From Parasphingopyxis sp. (GTDB taxonomy: Bacteria; Pseudomonadota; Alphaproteobacteria; Sphingomonadales; Sphingomonadaceae), in contig NZ_JANQNS010000015.1 in NCBI RefSeq assembly GCF_028279465.1, forward strand, positions 496,001-560,000: a stretch of 64,000 nt of DNA, in the 5' to 3' direction. This document shows positions 8,278 to 16,679 of the stretch, one piece after another (the first letter of the stretch is position 1; every line of letters starts with the position of its first letter). The notes under the pieces were generated by a model, which had not been told where the DNA came from, searched no databases, and was given only the letters and a program-made list of their open reading frames with translations. A program made the translations under genes and the position numbers.

Positions 8278-8550
8278 TTACATGGCGTCTTCAGCCATTT
8301 CTTCGCCTTCGGCCATGGCATCGTCGACCATTTCTTCGCCTTCGGCCATGGCATCTTCAGCCATCGCATCGCCTTCGGCCATGGCGTCTTCAGCCATTTC
8401 TTCGCCTTCAGCCATCGCGTCTTCAGCAACTTCTTCCGTCGCTTCTTCGGTGGCTTCGGCGCCTTCGTCGGCGGTTTCCGTAGCGGTTTCGCCACAAGCG
8501 GCCAGGGCAAACATGCCAGCCGTCGCAAGCGCAAAGCTAAGTTTCTTCAT
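8278..8550 (-). CDS. Small acidic repeat lipoprotein
   Basis: ATG 8550 (GGGAG eight bases upstream) opens a 90-residue protein with a lipoprotein signal: MKKLSFALATAGMFALAAC, lipobox LAAC with Cys at residue 19. After a Glu/Thr/Ala-rich linker, residues 45-88 are four consecutive 11-residue units of the form AMAEGEEMAED. The mature protein is extremely acidic and contains only Ala, Met, Glu, Asp, Gly, Thr and Val. The 11-residue period suggests an extended amphipathic helix anchored by lipid to the outer membrane or inner leaflet. The function is unknown. It is monocistronic, bounded by the terminator at 8207-8246. Confidence 0.85.
   Translation of the reverse strand: MKKLSFALATAGMFALAACGETATETADEGAEATEEATEEVAEDAMAEGEEMAEDAMAEGDAMAEDAMAEGEEMVDDAMAEGEEMAEDAM
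8287..8418 (-). repeat. Four in-frame 33-bp tandem repeats within the lipoprotein gene
   Basis: Four consecutive 33-bp units encode AMAEG(E/D)(E/A)M(A/V)(E/D)D. Units differ by only a few substitutions, so the array probably expanded by slippage or unequal crossover. Copy number is likely to vary between strains. Confidence 0.85.
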
Positions 8551-8936
8551 TACAAGTGCTCCCATAGCATAAATTCAGGGCCTGGCTCTGCGCCAATCCC
8601 AGCGCGCTGCCATAGCGTCCATTCACGGAACGTCAACTTGTAATTGCGCGTCCGTACCGAAATAATCCGCCGGTTTTGCTGCGCTGCAGCAAGGTTTTCA
8701 GCCGATTCTCCCGTGATTCCCGATAGCGAGCATAAAAGCGTGCCGTCGGCGAAATGGGGCGAAATTGTGAACTGTCCGGCGATATTCTGCGTGATATGAT
8801 TCGGCCGCCTCGCTACGCGCATGGTGCGGTCTGAGACCGTATGGCTTCTTGACCGTTTCAGCGTTTGCCAATTGGTCTCCGCGCGCCTACATCGCGGCCA
8901 AATTCCCGCAATCCAAACTCGGAGCGTACACGACCT
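8551..8936. other. 386-bp intergenic region with no supported gene
   Basis: This divergent gap between the lipoprotein gene and ettA must hold promoters for both. A 90-codon minus-strand reading frame (8550-8822) fills most of it and ends in TAATG overlapping the lipoprotein start. Its product resembles nothing I recognise and has no clear ribosome-binding site, so I do not call it. TTGGCG-N18-TTATGC just upstream of the lipoprotein gene is a possible weak promoter. Confidence 0.5.
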
Positions 8937-10616
8937 ATGGCCGCGCAATATTCCTTCGTCATGAAGGGCATGACCAAAACCTTCCCCGGCGCCCGCAAGC
9001 CGATCCTCGATCAGGTCCATCTGCAATTCTATCCGGACGCCAAGATCGGCATCGTCGGACCGAACGGCTCGGGCAAATCGACGCTGATGAAGATCATGGC
9101 CGGCATCGATACGGACTTCACCGGCGAAGCCTGGCCAGGCGAGGGGATCCGCGTCGGCTATCTGGCGCAGGAGCCCGAACTCGATCCCGACAAGACGGTC
9201 AAGGAAAACGTCATGGACGGTGTGCGCCCCGTCGCCGATCTTGTCGATCGCTTCAACGAGATTTCCGGCATGATGGCCGATCCGCCCGAAGACGCCGATT
9301 TCGATGCGCTCATGGCCGAGATGGGCGAGCTGCAGGAAAAGATCGACGCGGTCGATGGCTGGACGCTCGACAACCAGCTCGAAATCGCGATGGATGCGCT
9401 GCGCTGTCCGCCGGGCGATGCGAGCGTTGAAAATCTCTCGGGCGGCGAGCGGCGCCGGGTGGCGTTGTGCCGCCTGCTGCTCGACAAGCCCGATATCCTG
9501 CTGCTCGACGAGCCAACCAACCATCTCGACGCCGAAAGTGTCGCCTGGCTCGAAAAGCATCTGGTCGATTATCCGGGCAACGTCATCCTCGTCACCCATG
9601 ACCGCTATTTCCTCGACAATGTCGTCAACTGGATCCTCGAGCTCGATCGCTCGCGCTATTTTGTCTATGAGGGCAATTATTCGACCTATCTCGACAAGAA
9701 GGCGATGCGGCTCGAACAGGAAGAGCGCGAGGACAAGGGCCGGCAAAAGGCAATCGCGGATGAGCTGGAATGGATCCGGCAGAGCCCCAAGGCGCGCCAG
9801 ACCAAGTCCAAGGCCCGCATCAAGGCGTTCGACGAGCTGGTCGAGGCGCAGGAAAACCGCTCGCCCGGCAAAGCGCAGATCCTGATCCAGACGCCTGAAC
9901 GCCTCGGCGGCAAGGTGATCGAGGCCAAGGGACTTTCGAAAGCCTATGGCGACAAGCTGCTGTTCGAAGACCTGACGTTCAGCCTGCCACCGGGCGGTAT
10001 CGTCGGCGTGATCGGGCCGAACGGCGCGGGCAAGACGACATTGTTCAAACTGATTACCGGACAGGAAGAGCCGGACGATGGCGATATCGCGATCGGTGAG
10101 ACCGTGAAGCTCGGTTATGTCGACCAGAGCCGCGATGCGCTCGACCCCAACCACAACGTTTGGGAGGAAGTTTCCGACGGGCTCGATATCTTTACCTTCG
10201 GCAAACATGAGGTGCAGACGCGGGCCTATGTCGGCGCGTTCAACTTCAAGGGCACCGACCAGCAGAAAAAGGTCGGCCAGCTATCGGGCGGCGAGCGCAA
10301 TCGCGTCCACATGGCCAAGATGCTGAAAGAGGGTGGCAATGTGCTGCTCTTGGACGAACCGACCAACGATCTCGACGTCGAAACCCTGCGTGCGCTGGAA
10401 GAGGCGCTCGAAAGTTTCGCCGGCTGCGCCGTGGTGATCTCGCACGACCGCTTCTTCCTCGACAGGCTGGCGACGCATATCCTTGCCTTCGAGGGCGATA
10501 GTCATGTCGAATGGTTCGAGGGGAACTTCGAGGCCTATGAGGAGGACAAGCGCCGGCGGCTAGGCGACGAGGCCGACCGGCCGCATCGGATGACGTATAA
10601 GAAACTGACGCGGTGA
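8937..10616 (+). CDS. ettA: Energy-dependent translational throttle protein EttA (ABC-F ATPase)
   Basis: The 559-residue protein begins MAAQYSFVMKGMTKTFPGA, the typical EttA start (GGAG about 13 bases upstream). It has two ABC domains: Walker A GPNGSGKST with signature LSGGERRRVAL, then Walker A GPNGAGKTT with signature LSGGERNRVHMAK. An Arg/Lys-rich P-site tRNA-interaction linker lies between them. EttA binds the ribosomal E site and gates entry into elongation according to ATP/ADP ratio. It has no membrane partner. The length and both LLLDEPTN Walker B motifs are normal. Confidence 0.95.
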   Translation: MAAQYSFVMKGMTKTFPGARKPILDQVHLQFYPDAKIGIVGPNGSGKSTLMKIMAGIDTDFTGEAWPGEGIRVGYLAQEPELDPDKTVKENVMDGVRPVADLVDRFNEISGMMADPPEDADFDALMAEMGELQEKIDAVDGWTLDNQLEIAMDALRCPPGDASVENLSGGERRRVALCRLLLDKPDILLLDEPTNHLDAESVAWLEKHLVDYPGNVILVTHDRYFLDNVVNWILELDRSRYFVYEGNYSTYLDKKAMRLEQEEREDKGRQKAIADELEWIRQSPKARQTKSKARIKAFDELVEAQENRSPGKAQILIQTPERLGGKVIEAKGLSKAYGDKLLFEDLTFSLPPGGIVGVIGPNGAGKTTLFKLITGQEEPDDGDIAIGETVKLGYVDQSRDALDPNHNVWEEVSDGLDIFTFGKHEVQTRAYVGAFNFKGTDQQKKVGQLSGGERNRVHMAKMLKEGGNVLLLDEPTNDLDVETLRALEEALESFAGCAVVISHDRFFLDRLATHILAFEGDSHVEWFEGNFEAYEEDKRRRLGDEADRPHRMTYKKLTR

Positions 10617-10667
10617 GCTTGACAATTAGTTCTTGTTATGTTCTCATCGCTCTTTTGGGAATTGATA

Positions 10668-10970
10668 ATGAACGAACTCTCACGACAACTTACCGCGAAT
10701 GTGCACAAACTTGATGGAGCGCTAAATTTCAACTTAGAGGTATTTGGTGATCACATTGCCGAAAGGGAAGGCTATCAACGCCATCAGGGATTAGAAGCAC
10801 TGCGGTTCTATATTATCGAAAAGTTCAAATGGCTGCCTCGGGATGTGAGAACCATGTCATTGGATGACATGCGCTTTATTCTCGAAGAGGAAATGCATGG
10901 TTGGACGCTGCCGGAGGATGCCAAAGAGGCTTACAAGATTGACGATCTGAATCCGATGGTCGGCGAGTAA
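10668..10970 (+). CDS. Hypothetical protein, low-GC orphan
   Basis: ATG 10668 (GGGA upstream) encodes 100 residues beginning MNELSRQLTANVHKLDGALN and including HQGLEALRFYIIEKFKWLPRDVRTMSLDDMRFILEEEMHGW. It is soluble and predicted mainly helical. Its base composition is visibly more AT-rich than its neighbours (ettA before, NYN gene after), which suggests recent acquisition. TTGACA at 10619-10624 is a good -35, but no convincing -10 follows at normal spacing. No function can be assigned. Confidence 0.65.
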   Translation: MNELSRQLTANVHKLDGALNFNLEVFGDHIAEREGYQRHQGLEALRFYIIEKFKWLPRDVRTMSLDDMRFILEEEMHGWTLPEDAKEAYKIDDLNPMVGE

Positions 10971-10980
10971 TGAAATAGCC

Positions 10981-11703
10981 TCACCGCAAGCGCTTCACCC
11001 AAACCTGCCCGTTCTCGCGCTTCTCGGTTGCAAAATTCGGGATGTCTTCGATCAGATCGCTGAGGCGCGTATAGCCATAGTTGCGGACGTCGAAGCTCGA
11101 GCGATTTCCCGCTCGCTGTCCCACCGCGCTTAGCGCCGCGAAGCCGTTTTCGTCGCGTTTGGCGGCGTCATAGGCGTCGATGAGGAGGGCGACGATTTCC
11201 TCGTCGACCGTGCCTTTTTCGCCGTTTGCGCCGCTGCCTTTCTGGCTCTCTGCGCGGATCAGCGCATCGACATCGATGAAGCGGCTGCACGCCTGTTTGA
11301 AGGCGTCGGGCGTTTTGGCGCTGCCAAAGCCGTAAACGGGCAGCCCATCCTGTCGGATGCGCATCGCCATCGGCATGAAATCGCTGTCAGAGCTCATGAT
11401 CCCGAAGCCATCGACGCGCCCGCCGAATAGCAGGTCCATCGCATCGATTGTCATCTTCATGTCGGTCGCATTCTTGCCCTTGGTCAGGTCGAACTGCTGC
11501 TGCGGCTCGATGCCGTAGCGGTGCAGCTTGTCGACCCAGTTTTTGAGCGCCTGTTTGCGCCAGTTCCCATAGGCGCGGCGGATGTTCACATTGCCGAGCT
11601 CTGCCAGCACGGTGAGCACCGGATCGATGCCCTGATGCGATGCATTGTCGGCGTCGATAAGGAGGGCGATGTTCGCATTGTCGCTGCTGTGATTGTTGGG
11701 CAT
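10981..11703 (-). CDS. NYN-domain protein (LabA/Limkain-type) with C-terminal OST-HTH/LOTUS-like domain
   Basis: The 240-residue protein starts at ATG 11703. The NYN (PIN-like) nuclease fold is shown by ALLIDADNASHQG (residues about 14-26), KGKNATDMKMTIDAMDLLF and IMSSDSDFMPMAMRIR, which together give the conserved Asp cluster expected to bind metal. The C-terminus (EIVALLIDAYDAAKRDENGFAALSAVGQ, then YGYTRLSDLIEDIP) matches an OST-HTH/LOTUS domain, an RNA-binding module often fused to NYN. It is likely an RNA-processing enzyme. It lies 16 bp after putP on the same strand and may be cotranscribed with it. Confidence 0.88.
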   Translation of the reverse strand: MPNNHSSDNANIALLIDADNASHQGIDPVLTVLAELGNVNIRRAYGNWRKQALKNWVDKLHRYGIEPQQQFDLTKGKNATDMKMTIDAMDLLFGGRVDGFGIMSSDSDFMPMAMRIRQDGLPVYGFGSAKTPDAFKQACSRFIDVDALIRAESQKGSGANGEKGTVDEEIVALLIDAYDAAKRDENGFAALSAVGQRAGNRSSFDVRNYGYTRLSDLIEDIPNFATEKRENGQVWVKRLR

Positions 11704-11719
11704 GCGTATCTCTCTTTGC

Positions 11720-13210
11720 TCAGGCCGTGCGCGCGACGCGGGCCTGTTCGAAGGTTTCGGTAATGCTGTCCGCCGGTTCGCGGCCGAACAGGCTGACAAG
11801 AATGGCGACCGCACCGCAGACGATAAAGCCCGGCACGATCTCGTAGATCAGCGACGATAGCGTAGCGCTCTCGGCAAGGACCGGGGCGTAGATCCAGAAG
11901 AGGACCGTTGCCGCGCCGGCGATCATCCCGGCGAGCGCGCCATTGCGGGTCATCCGATCCCAGGTCAGGCTGAGCAGAATGATCGGGCCGAACGCTGCGC
12001 CGAACCCGGCCCATGCATTGGCGACCAGGCCAAGGACGTTGCTTTCGGGATTATAGGCGAGGGCGATTGCCACAAGGCTGACCGCGACGACCGATAGCCG
12101 GCCGATCGTCACCAACTCGGTCTGGCTCGCTTCCTTGCGCAGATAGATGCGATAGAAATCCTCGGTCAGCGAGCTGGATGAAACGAGTAGCTGCGATGAG
12201 ATCGTGCTCATGATCGCGGCGAGGATCGCGGCGAGCAGGAAACCGGCGATCAGCGGGTGGAACAGGATTTGGCTGAGCAGGATGAAGATGGTTTCGGGGT
12301 CTTCGACCGTGAGGCCGTTTTCAGTGGCGTAGGCAAGGCCGATCAAGCCGGTCGAGAGCGCACCGATGAGCGTCACGGCCATCCAGCTCATCCCGATATT
12401 CCGGGCGCGCGGCACGTCCACGACACTGCGGATTGCCATGAAGCGCACGATGATATGGGGCTGGCCGAAATAGCCGAGGCCCCAGGCCATGGCTGAAATG
12501 ATGCTGACCAGCGTCATCCCGCCAAACAGATCGAGCAGGCCGGGGTCGACACCGGTCAGCGTCGTCTGCAGGCCGGCAATCCCACCAACATCGGTCAGCG
12601 CGACGACGGGCACGAGGATCAGCGCCACGAACATGATGCAGCCCTGCACGAAATCCGTCATGCTGACCGCGAGGAAGCCGCCGAACAGCGTGTAGACGAC
12701 GACCACACCCGCCGTGATCCAGAGGCCCAGCGCATAATCGGCGCCGAACGCGCTTTCGAACAGCTTGCCGCCCGCCACAACGCCGCTCGACGTGTAGAGC
12801 GTGAAGAAGATCACGATCACGATCGAGGAAATGACGCGCAGCATCCGGCTCTTGTCCTCGAAGCGCTTCTCAAAATAGTCGGGGATCGTGATCGCATCGC
12901 TGGCGACTTCCGTGTGGACGCGCAATCGCGGCGCTACGACGATCCAGTTGACGAGCGCGCCGATGAATAAGCCGATCGCGATCCAGCTTGCGCTCAGCCC
13001 CGACACATACATGGCGCCCGGCAGACCGAGCAGCATCCAGCCCGACATATCCGACGCGCCTGCCGAGAGGGAGGCAACCGCCGGACTAAGCTTGCGGCCG
13101 CCCAGCATATAGCCCGAGACGTCGTCGGTGGATGTCCGCCAGGCATAGAGCCCGATGCCGAGCATCAGCACGAAATACAGCGAGAGAGAGACGATCTGGC
13201 CGGTTTCCAT
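11720..13210 (-). CDS. putP: Sodium/proline symporter PutP (SSS family)
   Basis: The 496-residue protein has about 13 hydrophobic segments and the sodium:solute symporter signatures SLSAGASDMSGWMLLGLPGA and WGLGYFGQPHIIVRFMAI typical of PutP. ISSQLLVSSSSLTEDFYR is the conserved cytoplasmic/TM9 region. It imports proline with Na+ across the inner membrane for catabolism or osmoprotection. No putA is adjacent. The start METGQIVSLSLYF at 13210 places the first helix at the N-terminus as usual. Confidence 0.94.
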   Translation of the reverse strand: METGQIVSLSLYFVLMLGIGLYAWRTSTDDVSGYMLGGRKLSPAVASLSAGASDMSGWMLLGLPGAMYVSGLSASWIAIGLFIGALVNWIVVAPRLRVHTEVASDAITIPDYFEKRFEDKSRMLRVISSIVIVIFFTLYTSSGVVAGGKLFESAFGADYALGLWITAGVVVVYTLFGGFLAVSMTDFVQGCIMFVALILVPVVALTDVGGIAGLQTTLTGVDPGLLDLFGGMTLVSIISAMAWGLGYFGQPHIIVRFMAIRSVVDVPRARNIGMSWMAVTLIGALSTGLIGLAYATENGLTVEDPETIFILLSQILFHPLIAGFLLAAILAAIMSTISSQLLVSSSSLTEDFYRIYLRKEASQTELVTIGRLSVVAVSLVAIALAYNPESNVLGLVANAWAGFGAAFGPIILLSLTWDRMTRNGALAGMIAGAATVLFWIYAPVLAESATLSSLIYEIVPGFIVCGAVAILVSLFGREPADSITETFEQARVARTA

Positions 13211-13262
13211 ATGGGTCAGCCTTTAGCAGCCGGATAAAGCTTGGCTAGTGGCGCAGCGCCTA

Positions 13263-13898
13263 TCAGGCGGGATGAAATTCCTCGGTTTCATCATCCATGA
13301 CGTGCAACTCGCCCTCGGATATCGCGAACCAGCAGCCATGGAGCTTCAACGTCCCGGCCGCCTCATGTTCGGCGACATAGGGAAAGGTGCGCAGGTTGCG
13401 GATGCTGATCCGGATTGCCTCATGTTCGAGCGCGCGCTGCGCATCGAGCGACGGATCGGCCTTGCACCGCTCGATCACGCGGTCACGGCCCTCGTCGATA
13501 ATTGTGATCCAGTCATCGATGAAACTCGGGCCGGGTGCGCCGCGATCCTCGTTCTTCAGCGCGGCCGTGATGCCGCCGCATTTGCCATGGCCCATCACGA
13601 CGATGTGGCGCACTTCCAGATCGACGACAGCGAACTCGATGGCGGCGGAGGCGCCGTGCAGACCCTGACCCGGCTGATAGGGTGGCACGAGATTGGCGAC
13701 ATTGCGCAGCGCGAACATCTGGCCCGGTACCGTATCGAAGATGGTCGCCGGATCGACGCGGCTGTCACAGCAACCGATAACCATCACCGGCGGATGCTGG
13801 CCGTCATGGTCGAGATTGTCGTAACGGCGTTTCTGTGCCGCGTAATCGCCGGCGCGGAAACGGTAATATCCATCGATGAGTGCACCGAATTCGGGCAT
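13263..13898 (-). CDS. Beta-class carbonic anhydrase
   Basis: The 211-residue protein carries the zinc ligands of beta carbonic anhydrases: CCDSRVDP (Cys and Asp-Arg dyad, residues about 42-49) and HGKCGG (His and Cys, near residue 103). The upstream PII-like gene's TGA shares its last base with this ATG (13896-13900), so translation is coupled. It interconverts CO2 and bicarbonate in the cytoplasm. As third gene of an sbtA/PII-like/carbonic-anhydrase operon, it probably turns imported bicarbonate into CO2 or balances the pool for carboxylases. Confidence 0.94.
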   Translation of the reverse strand: MPEFGALIDGYYRFRAGDYAAQKRRYDNLDHDGQHPPVMVIGCCDSRVDPATIFDTVPGQMFALRNVANLVPPYQPGQGLHGASAAIEFAVVDLEVRHIVVMGHGKCGGITAALKNEDRGAPGPSFIDDWITIIDEGRDRVIERCKADPSLDAQRALEHEAIRISIRNLRTFPYVAEHEAAGTLKLHGCWFAISEGELHVMDDETEEFHPA

Positions 13899-14209
13899 CA
13901 GAAGCGTTCCCCGCGCACGACCTGCACATCCGATACGGTCAGCAACAGGCTGTGGCTGTCGAGCTTGGGCGCAAGCGCATCGACCAGCGCATCGGCCTTC
14001 TCTTCGGATGCGATGGTGAGAAACAGCACTTTGTTTTCCGCGCCCGAAATCCGGTCGTTGCGCCAATTGCCGTGGCGGCCCGAACCCGACTGGACAGGGA
14101 CCAGCGAATAGCCGGCGATACCGACATCCGCCGCCGCGCGGATCGGAACACCGGCAAGCGGCTTATCGACCAGAATTTCGATGCGTTTGCGGGTGACGGT
14201 TTCGACCAT
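13898..14209 (-). CDS. PII-like signalling protein (SbtB/CPII type)
   Basis: The 103-residue protein has PII length and topology (VTRKRIEILVDKPLAGVP, then AGYSLVPVQSGSGRHGNWRND, then VLFLTIASEEKADALVDALAPKL). The RHGNWRND segment corresponds to the T-loop region. It follows the sbtA-type transporter gene by 2 bp. In cyanobacteria SbtB trimers bind adenine nucleotides, including cAMP, and gate SbtA, while CPII proteins sense bicarbonate and adenylates. The C-terminal CGPEGC redox motif of cyanobacterial SbtB is absent. Role assignment rests on gene context plus fold. Confidence 0.85.
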   Translation of the reverse strand: MVETVTRKRIEILVDKPLAGVPIRAAADVGIAGYSLVPVQSGSGRHGNWRNDRISGAENKVLFLTIASEEKADALVDALAPKLDSHSLLLTVSDVQVVRGERF

Positions 14210-14211
14210 GA

Positions 14212-15174
14212 TTATCCTATCGCCTGCGCCAGTGCGGCGAAGAGCGGAATGCCAAAAATGATGTTGAAGGGAAAGGTCACGCCGAGCGACATGGAGAGAT
14301 AGAGGCCCGGATCAGCCTCGGGCAGCGCCATGCGCATGGCCGCGGGAACGGCGATATAGGAGGCGCTGGCCGCCAGAACGCCAAGCGCCGCGGCCGAGCC
14401 GACATCAAGGCCGATCATCGTTCCAAGCACTGTGCCGATCGTGCCGTTGATCAGTGGGAAGACGATGCCGAGCGTAGTCAGCCGGACTGTCATCGCCCTG
14501 GCTTCGACCAGCCGCCGCGCGGCTACCAGCCCCATATCGAGGAGGAAGAAACAGAGCACGCCCGTAAATGGCACAAGAAATAATGGCGCGATCGGCTCGA
14601 AACCACTCGGCCCGGCAATCAGCCCAATGAAAAAGCTGCCCATCAACAATACAACCGACGCGTTAAGCAGGACTTCGTGCATGAGTCCGCCGCCATTCCC
14701 GTTATCGTCGCGCTTCTGGCCACGGCGGGCCAGCATCAAACCGCTGATGATCGCGGGTGTCTCCATCAGCGCCAGCACGGCGACCATATAGCCGGCCGGT
14801 CCCATCGACTGGCCGGTGAAGATTTCCGATGCTGTCACGAAGGTGACAACGCTCACCGAGCCGTAATGCGCTGAGACAGCGCCGGCGTTGACCCGGTCGA
14901 GCTTGCCGAAACCGGTCAGCAGGGCATAGGCGAAATAGGGGATCAGGAAGGAGAGGGCGAGGCCGGCCACCGCAGCCAGCGCCAGCTCCGGCGTGAATCC
15001 CGATTCCGAAACCGCGACGCCACCTTTGAGGCCGATCGCCGCCATCAGATAGAGCGAAAGACCTTTGGCGATGGCTTCAGGGATGGCGAGGTCCGAGCGC
15101 GCAAAGGCCGCGAGCATGCCGAGAATGAAGAAGAGTATGACCGGCGAGGTCAGCGTGGAAATCACGATGTCCAT
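14212..15174 (-). CDS. sbtA: SbtA-type sodium-dependent bicarbonate transporter
   Basis: The 320-residue protein has about ten membrane helices in two inverted halves and matches the SbtA (DUF897) family: SPVILFFILGMLAAFARSDL at the start, YLMAAIGLKGGVAVS, NAGAVSAHYGSVSVVTFVTA and METPAIISGLMLA. SbtA is a high-affinity Na+/HCO3- symporter of the inner membrane. The next two genes encode its PII-like regulator and a carbonic anhydrase, spaced +2 and -1 bp, so the three form one operon. The start at 15174 is 76 bp from the divergent lipA start. Confidence 0.9.
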   Translation of the reverse strand: MDIVISTLTSPVILFFILGMLAAFARSDLAIPEAIAKGLSLYLMAAIGLKGGVAVSESGFTPELALAAVAGLALSFLIPYFAYALLTGFGKLDRVNAGAVSAHYGSVSVVTFVTASEIFTGQSMGPAGYMVAVLALMETPAIISGLMLARRGQKRDDNGNGGGLMHEVLLNASVVLLMGSFFIGLIAGPSGFEPIAPLFLVPFTGVLCFFLLDMGLVAARRLVEARAMTVRLTTLGIVFPLINGTIGTVLGTMIGLDVGSAAALGVLAASASYIAVPAAMRMALPEADPGLYLSMSLGVTFPFNIIFGIPLFAALAQAIG

Positions 15175-15250
15175 GGTGTGGCGCTAGATCATCACCCGCG
15201 GCTTGCCAACTATGGTTGGATTCGCCCCTGTGCATTGCTATTTGGGCCGC

Positions 15251-16183
15251 ATGACAGACACCGTCGCCATCGAAACCGCCGAAAAACCTCGGCCCCGCCG
15301 CCGCAAGCCGGACTGGATCCGGGTGAAGGCGCCGATGGGCGATACGTTCAACGAGACACGCAAGCTCATGCGCGAGCTCAATCTCAACACGGTTTGCGAA
15401 GAGGCGGCATGCCCGAATATCGGCGAATGCTGGTCGAAGAAGCATGCGACGGTCATGATCCTCGGTGACGTCTGCACGCGCGCCTGCGCTTTTTGCAATG
15501 TGAAGACAGGCATGCCGGGGGCCGTCGATCCGCTCGAGCCGCAACATACGGCCGATGCGGCTGCCAAGCTGGGCCTCGAACATATCGTGGTGACGTCTGT
15601 GGATCGCGACGATTTGCCGGATGGCGGGGCTAGCCAGTTCGTCAAGGTGATCGAAGCGCTGCGCAAGACGACGCCCAAAACGACGATTGAGATTCTGACG
15701 CCCGATTTCCGCAACAAGTCGGAAGCGGCGGTCGAGGCGATCGTCGAAGCGCGCCCCGACGTGTACAATCACAATCTGGAAACGGTTCCGCGGCTCTATC
15801 CGACGATCCGGCCTGGTGCGCGCTATTATGCGTCGCTGCGCCTGCTCGAACAGGTGAAGCGGCTTGATCCGTCCATCTTCACTAAATCGGGCATCATGCT
15901 CGGGCTCGGCGAAGAGCGGATGGAAGTGCATCAGGTGATGGACGATATGCGCTCTGCCGGCGTCGATTTCCTGACCATGGGCCAGTATCTGCAGCCGACA
16001 CCGAAACATGCGAAGGTCGTCGATTTCGTCAGCCCACAGGCGTTCGATGCCTATGCCGGGATTGCGCGCGCAAAGGGCTTTCTACTCGTTGCCTCGAGCC
16101 CGCTGACCCGCTCCAGCTATCATGCTGGCGACGATTTCGAGAAACTGCGCGCGGCCCGCGAAGCGCGGCTGGCCAAGGCCTGA
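15251..16183 (+). CDS. lipA: Lipoyl synthase
   Basis: The 310-residue radical SAM enzyme has the auxiliary cluster motif [12 protein letters not shown] and the SAM cluster [11 protein letters not shown], plus the C-terminal [11 protein letters not shown] that ligates the auxiliary Fe-S cluster. It inserts two sulfurs into octanoyl groups on E2 and GcvH proteins. The start [13 protein letters not shown] at 15251 is preferred over the upstream ATG at 15203, which would add a non-homologous stretch. A COQ10-type gene follows after 10 bp, a common alphaproteobacterial pairing. Confidence 0.97.
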   Translation: MTDTVAIETAEKPRPRRRKPDWIRVKAPMGDTFNETRKLMRELNLNTVCEEAACPNIGECWSKKHATVMILGDVCTRACAFCNVKTGMPGAVDPLEPQHTADAAAKLGLEHIVVTSVDRDDLPDGGASQFVKVIEALRKTTPKTTIEILTPDFRNKSEAAVEAIVEARPDVYNHNLETVPRLYPTIRPGARYYASLRLLEQVKRLDPSIFTKSGIMLGLGEERMEVHQVMDDMRSAGVDFLTMGQYLQPTPKHAKVVDFVSPQAFDAYAGIARAKGFLLVASSPLTRSSYHAGDDFEKLRAAREARLAKA

Positions 16184-16193
16184 GCGCGTATCG

Positions 16194-16679
16194 ATGCCGC
16201 GCCATAGCGAAACCCGGCATGTTTCTTACACCGCCGAGCAGATGTTCGATCTGGTGGCCGATGTCGGCCGCTATGCGGAGTTTCTGCCCTGGGTTGTCGC
16301 GACACGAATCCGATCGAATAGCGATACCGCGATGGTCGCCGACCTCGTCGTCGGCTTCAAATCGCTGCGCGAAACCTTCACGTCCAAAGTGAACAAGCAA
16401 CGGCCGAACCGGATTGCCGTCGATTATCTCGATGGGCCGCTCAAATATCTGCACAATGAGTGGGGCTTCGAACCGCATCCCGATGGCGGTTGTACCATCG
16501 AGTTCTGCGTCGATTTCGCGTTTCGCAGCCGCGTATTCGAAAGTCTCGCCGGTCAGGTGTTCGACCGCGCGCTGAGAAAGATGACCGACAGTTTCGAGGC
16601 GCGTGCCGACGCGCTCTACGACGATAATCGCGCCGGTTATTCGGGGAGCAGCAGCTCCAGCGCCCATAGCGCCGCCTGA
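16194..16679 (+). CDS. COQ10/RatA-type START-like protein
   Basis: The 161-residue protein (ATG 16194) has the polyketide cyclase/COQ10 fold: [23 protein letters not shown] near the N-terminus and [29 protein letters not shown] as final helix. In alphaproteobacteria next to lipA this is normally the ubiquinone-binding COQ10 homologue. The RatA toxin name attached to E. coli homologues is probably not the function here. The last 43 bp overlap the convergent cinA, and the Ser-rich tail ([12 protein letters not shown]) is encoded in that overlap. Confidence 0.9.
   Translation: MPRHSETRHVSYTAEQMFDLVADVGRYAEFLPWVVATRIRSNSDTAMVADLVVGFKSLRETFTSKVNKQRPNRIAVDYLDGPLKYLHNEWGFEPHPDGGCTIEFCVDFAFRSRVFESLAGQVFDRALRKMTDSFEARADALYDDNRAGYSGSSSSSAHSAA

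Noticed and set aside
8287-8418. Regular 33-bp repeats considered as a CRISPR array
   Set aside because: The repeats are contiguous with no spacers and are in frame as 11-codon units of a lipoprotein; no cas genes are present.
8550-8822. 90-codon minus-strand reading frame upstream of the lipoprotein, ending in TAATG at its start
   Set aside because: The stop/start overlap looks like coupling, but the product resembles no family, has no clear ribosome-binding site, and the lipoprotein has its own Shine-Dalgarno and a possible promoter inside the frame.
8550-10208. 552-codon minus-strand frame opposite ettA
   Set aside because: It is the antisense shadow of a conserved gene in GC-rich DNA; the translation shows no domain.
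13248-14111. 287-codon plus-strand frame opposite carbonic anhydrase and the PII-like gene
   Set aside because: It is a shadow of two conserved genes with clear catalytic or fold motifs on the other strand.
16637-16679. 43-bp convergent overlap of the COQ10-type gene and cinA as a possible frameshift
   Set aside because: Both reading frames are intact with normal lengths; the overlap only encodes a variable Ser-rich tail.
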